DNA from: an uncultured Roseobacter sp. | GTDB taxonomy: Bacteria; Pseudomonadota; Alphaproteobacteria; Rhodobacterales; Rhodobacteraceae | Direction: 5' to 3' | Length of the DNA: 64,000 nucleotides | Assembly (NCBI RefSeq): GCF_947492555.1 | Contig: NZ_CANLNE010000002.1 | Location: 301,501 to 365,500, forward strand | Part shown: positions 1-8,409 of the stretch, piece after piece | How the letters are laid out: every line of letters begins with the position of its first letter | Position numbering within the stretch: position 1 is the first letter of the stretch | Notes under the pieces: model-generated | Databases searched by the model: none | The model's input: only the letters and a program-made list of their open reading frames with translations | What the model was told of the DNA's origin: nothing | Made by a program: the position numbers and the translations under genes

Positions 1-207
1 AAATCTGATCAATCTCGAAACATGCGAAAGAATCCCACATAGGCAGCACTCAAGCCTTGCCTCACTTTGTTATCTTCAAAATATATGAAGTAATACCATA
101 CCTGTGGCAATACCTGTATCATTCCGCACTACGCTCATTCCTACCAACAAAATCGATATCGAGCGATTAAAACTGAACTCGATTTTAGCGTAAACACTTT
201 GCGCTAG

Positions 208-222
208 TTAGTTTCAAACTAA
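208..222. repeat. 15-bp dyad in the gap left of fliP
   Basis: TTAGTTT-C-AAACTAA is a perfect 7-bp inverted repeat around one base. It lies in the AT-rich, gene-free first 263 bases, about 40 bp beyond the fliP stop. It could be an operator for a gene beyond the left edge. It is a poor terminator because a one-base loop cannot form. I see no other feature in bases 1-263. Confidence 0.3.
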
Positions 223-263
223 TACAGTCAAAGAAGTATGCAAGGCATGGCAAATCGCTATGT

Positions 264-998
264 TTAGAAATAACTACGAACCAAGCTCCCAGCGATCAGG
301 CTCCATCCGTCCGCGATGACGAAGAATGCCAATTTGAAAGGAAGGGAAACGATAACTGGCGGCACCATCATCATACCCATGGACATCAGTACCGCCGCCA
401 CAACGAGATCAATTATCAAAAATGGAAGAAAAATCAGAAATCCAATTTGGAATGCACGTGAAATTTCCGACAGTAAAAAACTTGGAACCAATACCGATAA
501 TGGTGCTTCCGGAGTTGGCGTTGCATCTATTGTATCCGGTCTCAGCTCCGCCATTGCGTAAAACGTATCAGGGTCCAGACGACCAGCCATAAATATCCGA
601 AATGGTTCAAGCGTACGCACAAACGCTGTTTCGATATCAATCAGTTCTTCGGTCAGCGGAGCAATTCCATTTGTCCAGGCTTGAGTGAAAACAGGCTCCA
701 TTATGAAATAAGTCAAAAAGAGGGCCAAACTCACTATCAACATATTCGGTGGAGATTGCTGCAATCCGATGGCTTGTCGCAAGATGGACAGAACGGTCAC
801 TAGAAAAGGGAAGCAAGTAACCATTATTGCAATGCCTGGCGCCAAACTCAGAACTGTAATAAGGGCAAAAAGCTGAATGGTACGTGCGCTGATTGAGCCG
901 TCATCGCCCAACGAAATCGACAAGTCCTGTGCGCTCACCTGTTCTGGCAGCAGAGCGATAAAAATGAGTGATGGAAGCAGAAAAAGACATTGACGCAT
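264..998 (-). CDS. fliP: flagellar type III export gate protein FliP
   Basis: FliP forms the core of the inner-membrane export gate with FliQ and FliR. The 244-residue length is normal. It begins with a cleavable signal peptide (about residues 1-23, ending VSA) and has four hydrophobic segments. The C-terminal half carries the family signature: a PSFLLSEISRAFQIGF stretch, then FLPFLIIDLVVA and the SMGMMMVPP run. It is the last gene of the fliF-fliH-fliN-fliP block, starting 6 bp after the fliN stop. fliQ and fliR lie elsewhere in this window, so the gate genes are split over three transcription units. Confidence 0.96.
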   Translation of the reverse strand: MRQCLFLLPSLIFIALLPEQVSAQDLSISLGDDGSISARTIQLFALITVLSLAPGIAIMVTCFPFLVTVLSILRQAIGLQQSPPNMLIVSLALFLTYFIMEPVFTQAWTNGIAPLTEELIDIETAFVRTLEPFRIFMAGRLDPDTFYAMAELRPDTIDATPTPEAPLSVLVPSFLLSEISRAFQIGFLIFLPFLIIDLVVAAVLMSMGMMMVPPVIVSLPFKLAFFVIADGWSLIAGSLVRSYF

Positions 999-1004
999 AA
1001 AGAA

Positions 1005-1298
1005 CTAGTGACCTGACTGCAAGTCAACCACTTCGGTTAACCTTACAACAAGCTGCCCATTCTGATCGCCTTCCTTCTCTTCCAGCATGCCGCGCGCGAT
1101 TAGCCGATCACCGACGTACAGTTCAACGGGATCATCCACGGATTTGTCCAGCGGCAGCACCGCATTCTCTCCAAGTGCCACTAACTCCCGAATTAATGGA
1201 CGCGCTTTGCCGACACACACCGTCACTTCAATCGGAACTGACGTAAAGGGATTAGTTGCTTCACTAGTTGCGCCACGCGCTGCGGGGGCTTCATCCAT
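1005..1298 (-). CDS. fliN: flagellar motor switch protein FliN
   Basis: FliN is a C-ring component with a single SpoA domain, seen here as the segment VPIEVTVCVGKARPLIRELVALG followed by a hydrophobic beta-rich half ending in LTEVVDLQ. I chose the ATG at 1298 (97 residues, beginning MDEAPAARG) because an AGGAG lies 7 bases upstream and the start overlaps the fliH stop in ATGGATGA. An upstream in-frame start at 1322 would add eight basic residues and overlap fliH more. FliM and FliG, its usual C-ring partners, are not in this window. Confidence 0.9.
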   Translation of the reverse strand: MDEAPAARGATSEATNPFTSVPIEVTVCVGKARPLIRELVALGENAVLPLDKSVDDPVELYVGDRLIARGMLEEKEGDQNGQLVVRLTEVVDLQSGH

Positions 1299-1890
1299 TT
1301 TCTTTCTCCTGCTCAGCTTCATGGAAAAACGCAGCCATGGCGTCGCTCACGCCCGCGAGTACAGAGTCCAGATCAATACTGTGCTCAACGGATCCAATAC
1401 GCACATATGCTTGTCCGTCGCCGAGCGATTGCTCAGTCACAATCTCGAACGGATCGCTGAGCTTGCCGTCAGCAAGCTCTTGGATCCTTTCTACCTGGGA
1501 AGGCGCAACCACAATTTCGATAGGCTGATTTGGTTGCTCACTGATCATCTCGGTCAATTGTGTCACTACGTGTGCACCCAATGCCTCATGCATCACACCT
1601 GGCAGGAGCTTGTCCACGATTTCAGTCAATACTGGCTCCATCGACACAGTGAGCTTGGAAAGAGCTTCATGATACGTGAATGACATATCTTGCAGGTTTT
1701 GACCGAACTCAGCACTAATTTTTGCCACCGAATCCGCCTGCGCCTTAACAGCGTCATCCCATCCAGCCTGGTATCCTTTTTCAAAAGACTGCAATTGTTG
1801 ATCTTCAGTAAGCTCGGCGCGTGTACCTTCTTGCGGTTCATCGCTTACTTTTGGGCCGCCGAAGTTGCGGTACCTATGTGACAGAGACAT
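1291..1890 (-). CDS. fliH: FliH-like flagellar export ATPase regulator
   Basis: The 199-residue soluble protein sits directly between fliF and fliN. It has the FliH-like motif FEKGYQAGWDDAV near residues 36-48, a predicted helical middle (about 45-110) and an alpha/beta C-terminal domain with IEIVVAPSQ, as in FliH/YscL proteins. FliH holds and inhibits the ATPase FliI, whose gene lies at 18.4 kb. The start overlaps the fliF stop (ATGA), implying translational coupling. Sequence divergence in this family is high, so the assignment rests on motif plus position. Confidence 0.75.
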   Translation of the reverse strand: MSLSHRYRNFGGPKVSDEPQEGTRAELTEDQQLQSFEKGYQAGWDDAVKAQADSVAKISAEFGQNLQDMSFTYHEALSKLTVSMEPVLTEIVDKLLPGVMHEALGAHVVTQLTEMISEQPNQPIEIVVAPSQVERIQELADGKLSDPFEIVTEQSLGDGQAYVRIGSVEHSIDLDSVLAGVSDAMAAFFHEAEQEKENG

Positions 1891-3560
1891 CAGGCACTCT
1901 CCTCTTTATCTTCAAGCCAACTCCTCAGGATCTCGACTGTTTCTTCTTGTCTTTCACCAATCATGGCTCTGAGCCGGTCAACAGGATCTTCAGACATATT
2001 TCCGCCTAACTGGAGATCAGGAAGTTCGCCTGGCTGACCCCCGTCAAAGCCAGAGATGATCGGCAACTCAGGCAGCTCGAAATCGTCAGATGCGAGCTCT
2101 CCTGTCAAACCGGGCTCATCGATACTCTGATTCTCGCCTGGAGGTAGCGCCGGCACGTCCTGCTCCAATGGCAGCGCGGGTTTGCTAAGCAGTGGTCGTA
2201 CAACGAATAGTCCTAGAATGAGTGTGACCAATGCAAGAACGGCCATCTGGATTGCGGACATCAAATCAAGATTGACACCATCCATCAGAGACGTGCCTGC
2301 AGTGGTTCCTTGTGGTGCCACGCTTTGCAGTGCCATTGACTTGATCGTGATAATATCGCCGCGGGCCTCGTCAAAGCCGACTGCCGAGGCGACCAAATCT
2401 CTCAGAGCATCCAACTCTTCTGCTTCTCTTGGCGCAAAGGTCTGAGCCCCATCCTCAGCCACGATCGCTGCTTCATTGACGAGAACAGCGACAGTGAGGC
2501 GTTTAATCGCGCCCGGTGCTCGAACGATCTCTCGCTCGGTTTCAGATACCTCGTAGTTAACGCGCTCTCGGGATTCGCTGTTTTGTGAAGATGAGTTTTC
2601 GCCGTTTCCACCTTCTTCATCCGGCAGATTCGATGCAACGGTTACATTACCACCACCGGCTTCGTTCGATGTATTACTACGCTCTTCGGTGTCCGTACTG
2701 ATTGCAACGCGGCTTTCTGGATCGAAAATTCGTTCACGAATGGCTTCGCTTTCGGTGACGGTATCAACGCTCACTTCGACAACCGCGTTCCCGAATCCCA
2801 CACGTGCTTCCAGCAATCGCTGCACTCTATCGCGCAAAAGCTGGGCTTTGTCGTCCGCACCGGCGGGCGTAACCTCATCAGTTGTGCCAATCAAAGAGCC
2901 ATTCGCATCAATGACCGCAACGTCTTCCGAGGCAAGCCCAGCAACCGCCGACGACACAAGAAACCGAACCGCCTTGGCCTGTTGCGGCGTTATTGCTGCT
3001 CCGTTTGGCGTGACTGAAACAGATGCTTTTGGTGTGACACCCCGCTGAAACGGGTTTGACCCTGTGCTCGCAATATGAACCCGCGCTAACGCAATATGAG
3101 GGCTGGAAACAATCGTACGTGCGAGTTCGCCTTCTTTTGCACGCCAGTACGCCGCGTCGAACATCTGCGATGTGGTACCAAAGCCGGATAAAGTATCCAG
3201 AAGCTCATAACCACGGCTGGAATTTGCTGGCAATCCTTCGCTCGCTAGAGTCATGCGCAACTGATCCCGGTCTTTCGAGGAGACAAAAATTGATCCTCCG
3301 CGGACTTCGAAGGCCGCGCCGCGCTGCTCCAGCGCGCGCACGACGTCACCGGCGGCACCGTTTTCCAAGCCCGCATATAGCAACGTCATTGTTGGGGCTG
3401 ATGCCATTCTGGACATCGCGATAATCGCGAAAAACATGGCCCCAGTTGCGACAATCACGATGATCTGACGGCGTAAATCCAACCCCGTCCACGCATTTAG
3501 TAGTTGCTGCACAATCGCCTCCGTCAAGCCGAACGTTCTGTTCAGCGATGACAACAGCAA
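1890..3560 (-). CDS. fliF: flagellar MS-ring protein FliF
   Basis: FliF builds the inner-membrane MS ring on which the motor and export apparatus assemble. The 556-residue protein has a first membrane segment at about 33-50, ring-building motifs including LYAGLEN in the early periplasmic part, a low-complexity acidic/Ser/Asn region (about 280-340) and a second membrane segment at about 437-457. It ends in a cytoplasmic tail with DPVDRLRAMI and an acidic helix, where FliG binds. It is the first gene of the minus-strand fliF-fliH-fliN-fliP unit and diverges from fliL. The shared intergenic region holds a CtrA-like site. Confidence 0.96.
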   Translation of the reverse strand: MLLSSLNRTFGLTEAIVQQLLNAWTGLDLRRQIIVIVATGAMFFAIIAMSRMASAPTMTLLYAGLENGAAGDVVRALEQRGAAFEVRGGSIFVSSKDRDQLRMTLASEGLPANSSRGYELLDTLSGFGTTSQMFDAAYWRAKEGELARTIVSSPHIALARVHIASTGSNPFQRGVTPKASVSVTPNGAAITPQQAKAVRFLVSSAVAGLASEDVAVIDANGSLIGTTDEVTPAGADDKAQLLRDRVQRLLEARVGFGNAVVEVSVDTVTESEAIRERIFDPESRVAISTDTEERSNTSNEAGGGNVTVASNLPDEEGGNGENSSSQNSESRERVNYEVSETEREIVRAPGAIKRLTVAVLVNEAAIVAEDGAQTFAPREAEELDALRDLVASAVGFDEARGDIITIKSMALQSVAPQGTTAGTSLMDGVNLDLMSAIQMAVLALVTLILGLFVVRPLLSKPALPLEQDVPALPPGENQSIDEPGLTGELASDDFELPELPIISGFDGGQPGELPDLQLGGNMSEDPVDRLRAMIGERQEETVEILRSWLEDKEESA

Positions 3561-3573
3561 TGAACGATCTGGC

Positions 3574-3588
3574 TTAACAATCGGTTAG
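3574..3588. promoter_or_regulatory. CtrA-like site between fliF and fliL
   Basis: The sequence is TTAA-CAATCGG-TTAG, one base from the CtrA consensus TTAA-N7-TTAA. It lies in the 74-bp divergent intergenic region, 14 bp upstream of the fliF start and 47 bp upstream of the fliL start. CtrA controls flagellar genes in many Alphaproteobacteria. The same TTAA-N7-TTAG form occurs upstream of the flagellin gene in this window, which supports a functional reading. Confidence 0.55.
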
Positions 3589-3634
3589 TGCAATCGCGTC
3601 TATAACCATTTTCGTAACCGAATATGGGATTATC

Positions 3635-4120
3635 ATGGCTGACGAAGAACCTGTTGAAACTGAGATTGAGCCAAAATCATCGAAAATGCCTTTAATTCTA
3701 GGGCTTGTTTTCCTTTTGGCCGGCGGTGGTGGTGGCTTCTACGCGACTTGGAGCGGTTTGATTTTGAATGGCGAATCGGTCGAAGCAGAGGTTGAAAAGC
3801 CCAAGATGGACGAGGCGCCAGCCGTTGCATTTGTGCCCATTGAACCGATCACCGTATCGCTTCCACCAAACAGCGCGCAAAAGCACCTAAAATTTCGGGC
3901 GGAGCTGGAAGTGGCATATGACTACACATCGGAAGTCGAGGGCGTTCTGCCACGCGTTATCGATGTATTGAACAGCTATCTGCGCGCGATCGAGGTCAGC
4001 GATATCCAGGATCCATCCGCATTGACGCGTTTGCGCGCACAAATGCTGAGACGGGTTCAAGTAGTCGCGGGGCCGGGGCGCGTCAATGATCTTCTCATCA
4101 TGGAATTTGTACTGAATTAA
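3635..4120 (+). CDS. fliL: flagellar basal-body protein FliL (first copy)
   Basis: FliL is a single-pass protein that surrounds the stator and supports torque. The 161 residues comprise a short acidic cytoplasmic N-terminus, one membrane segment (about 19-40, with a GGGGG stretch), a linker and a periplasmic domain. The C-terminal end, VNDLLIMEFVLN, is typical of FliL. It begins a plus-strand unit with a small membrane protein, a MotE-like protein and motA, consistent with a stator role. A second, longer FliL gene lies at 13.6 kb. Confidence 0.9.
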   Translation: MADEEPVETEIEPKSSKMPLILGLVFLLAGGGGGFYATWSGLILNGESVEAEVEKPKMDEAPAVAFVPIEPITVSLPPNSAQKHLKFRAELEVAYDYTSEVEGVLPRVIDVLNSYLRAIEVSDIQDPSALTRLRAQMLRRVQVVAGPGRVNDLLIMEFVLN

Positions 4121-4130
4121 GGAGGGTGAC

Positions 4131-4532
4131 ATGGAAATGATTGCGGATATTTTACTTGCTGCTGGAGCGCTCGGTGCCGGACTATATTGCTTGGTGCTCG
4201 GGCGTCGCTTGAATAGATTCAACGATCTTGAGAAAGGCGTGGGCGGCGCCGTTGCAGTTTTATCTGCGCAAGTCGATGATCTCACAAAAACCTTGTCGGC
4301 CGCACAATCGACGGCTGCGACTTCTGCACAGACTCTCACGGATTTGACACAACGTGCGGAGAACATGTCGCGCAAACTGGAGCTTCAAATGGCGTCGCTG
4401 CATGATGTACCGGATGCTCCGCCCGCCCGCGCCCCCGCTCCCGCACCTGCGCCACAGCCAACGCCAGCTGCAACGCAATCGGTGAGCGAGCCAATGTTCG
4501 TACGCCATCGAACAGCGGAGACACATCAATGA
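4131..4532 (+). CDS. small membrane-anchored coiled-coil protein of the motor operon
   Basis: This 133-residue protein has one N-terminal membrane segment (about 4-24), a helical heptad-like region rich in Ala, Gln, Thr and Leu (about 35-90) and an Ala/Pro linker (about 97-120) before a basic end. It resembles the small DUF6468-type proteins found in alphaproteobacterial flagellar loci, but that match is from memory and unconfirmed. A strong GGAGG lies 6 bases before the start, 10 bp after fliL, and the next gene overlaps its stop. The position between fliL and the MotE-like gene suggests a stator accessory role. Confidence 0.7.
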   Translation: MEMIADILLAAGALGAGLYCLVLGRRLNRFNDLEKGVGGAVAVLSAQVDDLTKTLSAAQSTAATSAQTLTDLTQRAENMSRKLELQMASLHDVPDAPPARAPAPAPAPQPTPAATQSVSEPMFVRHRTAETHQ

Positions 4533-5134
4533 GATCGGTAAGTTTTTTTACAGGACGAAACGGGCGTGGCTCCGTCCTATTGATCGCAGGATTGTTGCTG
4601 GGATCAGCCATACTACGCGTCGGGACGGAGGCGGGACAAGCTGTTGCAACCGAAAATCCTCTGGCCACCATCAAGGAGCCGGAGGCAACAACTCAGAAAA
4701 AAGAAATGTCTTCCCAGGAAGATAAGGAGCAGATGTCGAAAATGCTTCGAGCGTTTCAAGAACGCGAAACGCGCCTGGCTGAGCGTGAAAACCAAATAGA
4801 TATGCGCATGAAAGCCTTGTCCGTGGCCGACGAGCAAATCGAACGTCGACTGAGCAATCTGCAACAGGCCGAAGACTCACTGAGGGAATTGTTAGCCTTG
4901 GCGAATACGGCAGCAGAAGATGATTTGGCGCGCCTCACGTCAGTCTACGAGAATATGAAGCCAAAGGATGCTGCTGCATTGTTCGAGGAAATGGAGCCAG
5001 CCTTTGCCGCAGGATTTCTCGGACGTATGCGTCCGAACTCAGCGGCAGGCATAATGGCAGGGCTCTCTCCCCAAGTGGCTTATTCAATCAGTGTCATTCT
5101 CGCCGGCCGGAACGCTGACGTGCCAAAAGGCTGA
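4529..5134 (+). CDS. MotE-like periplasmic chaperone with MgtE-N-like domain
   Basis: The 201-residue protein has an N-terminal signal anchor (about 14-34), a charged coiled coil (about 60-125, with repeated ERE/AERENQ patterns) and a C-terminal domain. That domain carries YENMKPKDAAALFEEM and ALFEEMEPAFAAGFLGRM, as in MgtE-N/MotE proteins. MotE stabilises the periplasmic motor protein MotC in rhizobia, so here it may stabilise a periplasmic partner of MotA. The start overlaps the preceding stop (ATGA) and motA follows after 64 bp. The family is clear and the exact partner is inferred. Confidence 0.75.
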   Translation: MRSVSFFTGRNGRGSVLLIAGLLLGSAILRVGTEAGQAVATENPLATIKEPEATTQKKEMSSQEDKEQMSKMLRAFQERETRLAERENQIDMRMKALSVADEQIERRLSNLQQAEDSLRELLALANTAAEDDLARLTSVYENMKPKDAAALFEEMEPAFAAGFLGRMRPNSAAGIMAGLSPQVAYSISVILAGRNADVPKG

Positions 5135-5198
5135 CCACGCAGAGGCTTTCTTAACTTCCTTTTGCGACACTGGCGCTCGATAAGTATTGGGGATCGAA

Positions 5199-6068
5199 AT
5201 GATCGGAATCATCGGCATTGTAGTTATTTTTGTCATGGTGTTCGGTGGCTATCTTGCCGCCGGCGGCAAGATGGGTATCATTTTCAAAGCGCTCCCTTTT
5301 GAGATGACAATGATCGGCGGAGCTGCGCTTGGCGCCTTTCTCATTAGTAATGACATGTCAGCCATCAAGCAAACGGCCCGGGACATGGGCCGTGTTTTCA
5401 AAGGCCCAAAATGGGCGCACGAAGATTACAAGGATCTTCTGTGCCTCCTATTCGAGCTTATTCGGCTAGCCCGACAGAATCCTGTCGCTATTGAAGAGCA
5501 TATCGAAGCGCCAGATGAATCCTCGATTTTTTCGAAGTATCCGAAAGTTCTGAAAGACCGGGAAGCTATTGCCTTGATCTGCGATACTATGAGATCGGCC
5601 TCAATGAACTACGATGACCCACACCAAGTCGAAGAAGTGCTCGAAAAACGCATGGAAGCGAACATGCATCATGCTCTTCATTCCAGTCATGCCTTGCAAA
5701 CGGTGGCTGATGGCCTACCGGCCTTGGGGATTGTTGCGGCTGTTCTGGGTATCATCAAAACCATGGGTTCCATCGACCAACCGCCAGAGGTGCTCGGCAA
5801 ACTCATCGGTGGCGCGTTGGTTGGAACATTTTTGGGTGTCTTTCTTGCGTACGGATTCGTTGGGCCCTTTGCCGCAAAAGTAAAGACTGTGACCGAAGAA
5901 GATAGTCACTTCTATCAGTTAATCAGAGAAGTTCTCGTCGCAAATCTCCACGCGCACGCAACCAATATCTGCATAGAAGTCGGTCGCCAAAACACGCCAT
6001 CGCACTGCCGCCCAAGTTTCTCGGAGCTTGAAGAAGCGCTCAAATCGGTCAAACAGGGTGCCGCATGA
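5199..6068 (+). CDS. motA: flagellar stator protein MotA
   Basis: MotA is the cytoplasm-facing half of the ion-driven stator. The 289-residue protein has two N-terminal and two C-terminal membrane segments. The C-terminal pair contains LPALGIVAAVLGIIKTMG and GGALVGTFLGVFLAYG, the conserved pore region. I chose the ATG at 5199 because GGGGA lies 5 bases upstream; a TTG at 5187 would add four residues. The next gene overlaps its stop codon. MotB, the partner with the peptidoglycan-binding domain, is not in this window. Confidence 0.95.
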   Translation: MIGIIGIVVIFVMVFGGYLAAGGKMGIIFKALPFEMTMIGGAALGAFLISNDMSAIKQTARDMGRVFKGPKWAHEDYKDLLCLLFELIRLARQNPVAIEEHIEAPDESSIFSKYPKVLKDREAIALICDTMRSASMNYDDPHQVEEVLEKRMEANMHHALHSSHALQTVADGLPALGIVAAVLGIIKTMGSIDQPPEVLGKLIGGALVGTFLGVFLAYGFVGPFAAKVKTVTEEDSHFYQLIREVLVANLHAHATNICIEVGRQNTPSHCRPSFSELEEALKSVKQGAA

Positions 6069-8305
6069 TCAGACTAGCTGGGTTGACGAGCTTGCTCTTG
6101 ATAGCTTTTGCAACCATGGCATCTGCCAATCCAATTGTTGTCCGTTCGGGCGATCACAATGGCTTCACCCGATTGGTAATGCGACTACCGGCGGGTGTCC
6201 AATGGCAAGTTACTGAATCACGCGGCTTAAAAACCATCACTGTCTCTGATCATCAAGAAGGCTTTGACACCAGTCGAGTATTCGATGTCATCCCACGTAA
6301 CCTTTTGACAGGTGTACGTGACTACCCGTCGCGGCTAGAGTTGGAGCTTTCATGCCAATGCGAGCTCAATACATTTGTAGAGCGAAACGAATTTCTAGTT
6401 GTGGATATTCTGGATGGGCCGGCTCTGCCACCTCTCGAAGCTCGACAGGCTTCGCAGTTTATTTCGGCCCAACCTGCATCTAGATTCAACTTCGGAGATC
6501 TACTCTGGTCTGAATTTGATGCGCCTGAAGACAACGATCAGAGAATAATTACACCGGATGCACCTGCTGATTATACGAGTAGTCCAGATTTACAAACAGC
6601 TTTGATTGACCAAACGAGGCAACAACTAATGCGTGGTATCGGAGATGCCACATCGCGCGGTATTCTCGAGCCGGTGACACCGGATTTACAGGTATTCGAG
6701 CAACAATCACTTAGCCCACAAGATCAAGAGATATTCGACTCTTCAGAACAAGAGGTGGCTACAGCGATCCCTAGCACTGGTAACATGCGGATCACAAGCG
6801 CCAGAGATGTTCCAGTATCCGAAGCAATAAGTGACCTAATGACGTCAGGCCAGGTTTGTCCCAACCCAAGTGGTGTGGATCTTTCTAGTTGGGGAAATGA
6901 CAAGCCCTTTGGAATTCAAGTGGCCGCACTAAGAGACACACTCTATACTGAAATTGATCGATTGGATCCGGATAAAGTAAAAAAACTAGCTCGCGTCTAC
7001 TTGTATTTTGGCTTTGGTGCAGAAGCAAAGCAAGTACTGCGACTTTCCGATGAAGTGGTAGCTACAAATCCAGAGCTGATGGATTTGGCGGATGTTATGG
7101 ACTATGGATTCGCACGAAATCCACGTTTTATTCATCAGTTTTCAGACTGTGATTCAGATCTTGCACTTTGGGGTATTTTGGCAGCCAAGGAGCTTCCAGA
7201 CGGAAAAGTTGTCAATGCAAATGCCGCACTCCGAGCACTTGCCAAGCTGCCGTATCACCTAAAAGAGTTCTTAGCGCCAGCGCTAAGCTCCAGATTTTCT
7301 GAACAGGGCGATTTGGAATCGGCATCAATCGCTTTGAGAAACATCGAGCTGAGTGGCGACGCCCCACAGCCTGATGCAGGTATCGCAAAGGCAAAGATTG
7401 CAAGAAAAACAGGGAACTCTGAGAAGGCGGATGAGTTACTCAAGGATGTAATCGAGGGAAACGCTATAGAAACTCCAGAAGCCTTGATCGCTTTTGTCGA
7501 GAATCGATTGGCAGAAGAGGAAGATATACCTGCAGACATCGCACTGTTAATTGAAACTTACGCTTTTGAACGGCGAAACGATCCAATTGCTCAGAGCCTT
7601 ATACGCGCCCATGTCATTGCTTCTTCATACTCAATGCAGTTTTCCAAAGCATTTGAGGCGCTGGCCGACCCAATCATCGCATCAGATGACGCTCTGATCG
7701 CGGAGCTACTATCTCATACGTTCATAGCTCTATCTGAACGCGCAGACGACATTACGTTTCTCGAAAGTTTCTACACAAAATTCCCTGCTTCCCCGGGGGC
7801 TATGATACCTCGCTCAATACAAAAAACCGCTAAAAGATTGCTTACATTAGGCTTTGCAGAGGAAGCGAACAGAATTTTGTCTGAGATTAGAGAGGACAAT
7901 CAATCAAGAGAAGTTAAATTAGTTCATGCGGAGGTGTTGCTTATGTTAGGGTCTCCCGAGTTGGCCGTGCCTATTCTTGAAGACGTTGAGGGTGAACAAG
8001 TAGACAAACTTCGTGCTAAAGCGCTGCTTGCATTGGGGGACAATCAATCTGCGTTAGAGTTGTTTCAAGCAACCAACACACCAGATGAAGCTTTACGATC
8101 GGCATGGCTCGCTAACAACTGGGCTGACTTGATGCCACAGGATACTCCACTATTGAGCGCTGTAAGTTCGTTGGCAAAGCAGCCGGTTGAATACATCGAA
8201 ACAGAAGACGGGATGATAGCATCATCCAGCGTTGCTGTCGAACAAAGCACGACAGCTCGAGAAACACTGGAAGCAATGCTGGAACAGTTCCCCGTCTCTC
8301 CGTAG
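6065..8305 (+). CDS. large periplasmic repeat protein coupled to motA
   Basis: I do not recognise a named family for the whole 746-residue protein. It has a signal peptide (about 1-20, ending ASA). An N-terminal beta domain (about 21-115) resembles an AMIN-type fold, with RLVMRLPAGVQW and ELSCQCELNTFV. A linker follows, then a long helical region (about 240-700) with TPR-like periodicity (for example ARVYLYFGFGAEAKQVL and AKALLALGDNQSALELF). The start overlaps the motA stop (ATGA), so the two are probably translated together. It may be a motor scaffold playing the role of MotC or another motor-associated protein, but no homology to those is visible. The gene is unusually AT-rich, about 40% GC in one 60-base line I counted. 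Confidence 0.8.
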   Translation: MIRLAGLTSLLLIAFATMASANPIVVRSGDHNGFTRLVMRLPAGVQWQVTESRGLKTITVSDHQEGFDTSRVFDVIPRNLLTGVRDYPSRLELELSCQCELNTFVERNEFLVVDILDGPALPPLEARQASQFISAQPASRFNFGDLLWSEFDAPEDNDQRIITPDAPADYTSSPDLQTALIDQTRQQLMRGIGDATSRGILEPVTPDLQVFEQQSLSPQDQEIFDSSEQEVATAIPSTGNMRITSARDVPVSEAISDLMTSGQVCPNPSGVDLSSWGNDKPFGIQVAALRDTLYTEIDRLDPDKVKKLARVYLYFGFGAEAKQVLRLSDEVVATNPELMDLADVMDYGFARNPRFIHQFSDCDSDLALWGILAAKELPDGKVVNANAALRALAKLPYHLKEFLAPALSSRFSEQGDLESASIALRNIELSGDAPQPDAGIAKAKIARKTGNSEKADELLKDVIEGNAIETPEALIAFVENRLAEEEDIPADIALLIETYAFERRNDPIAQSLIRAHVIASSYSMQFSKAFEALADPIIASDDALIAELLSHTFIALSERADDITFLESFYTKFPASPGAMIPRSIQKTAKRLLTLGFAEEANRILSEIREDNQSREVKLVHAEVLLMLGSPELAVPILEDVEGEQVDKLRAKALLALGDNQSALELFQATNTPDEALRSAWLANNWADLMPQDTPLLSAVSSLAKQPVEYIETEDGMIASSSVAVEQSTTARETLEAMLEQFPVSP

Positions 8306-8409
8306 CTGTTTTTTTGCTATTTGAGAAATATGCCAGCTTAGTTACTTAAAATAAACCTCGAAACGCTACGCTTTTGGTACCGCAGTATGCGGTCAAATAG
8401 GGGTGTAGA

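Noticed and set aside
8285-8325. terminator after the 746-residue gene
   Set aside because: A run of seven T follows the stop, but only a 4-bp stem (GGAA/TTCC) precedes it, too weak to call.
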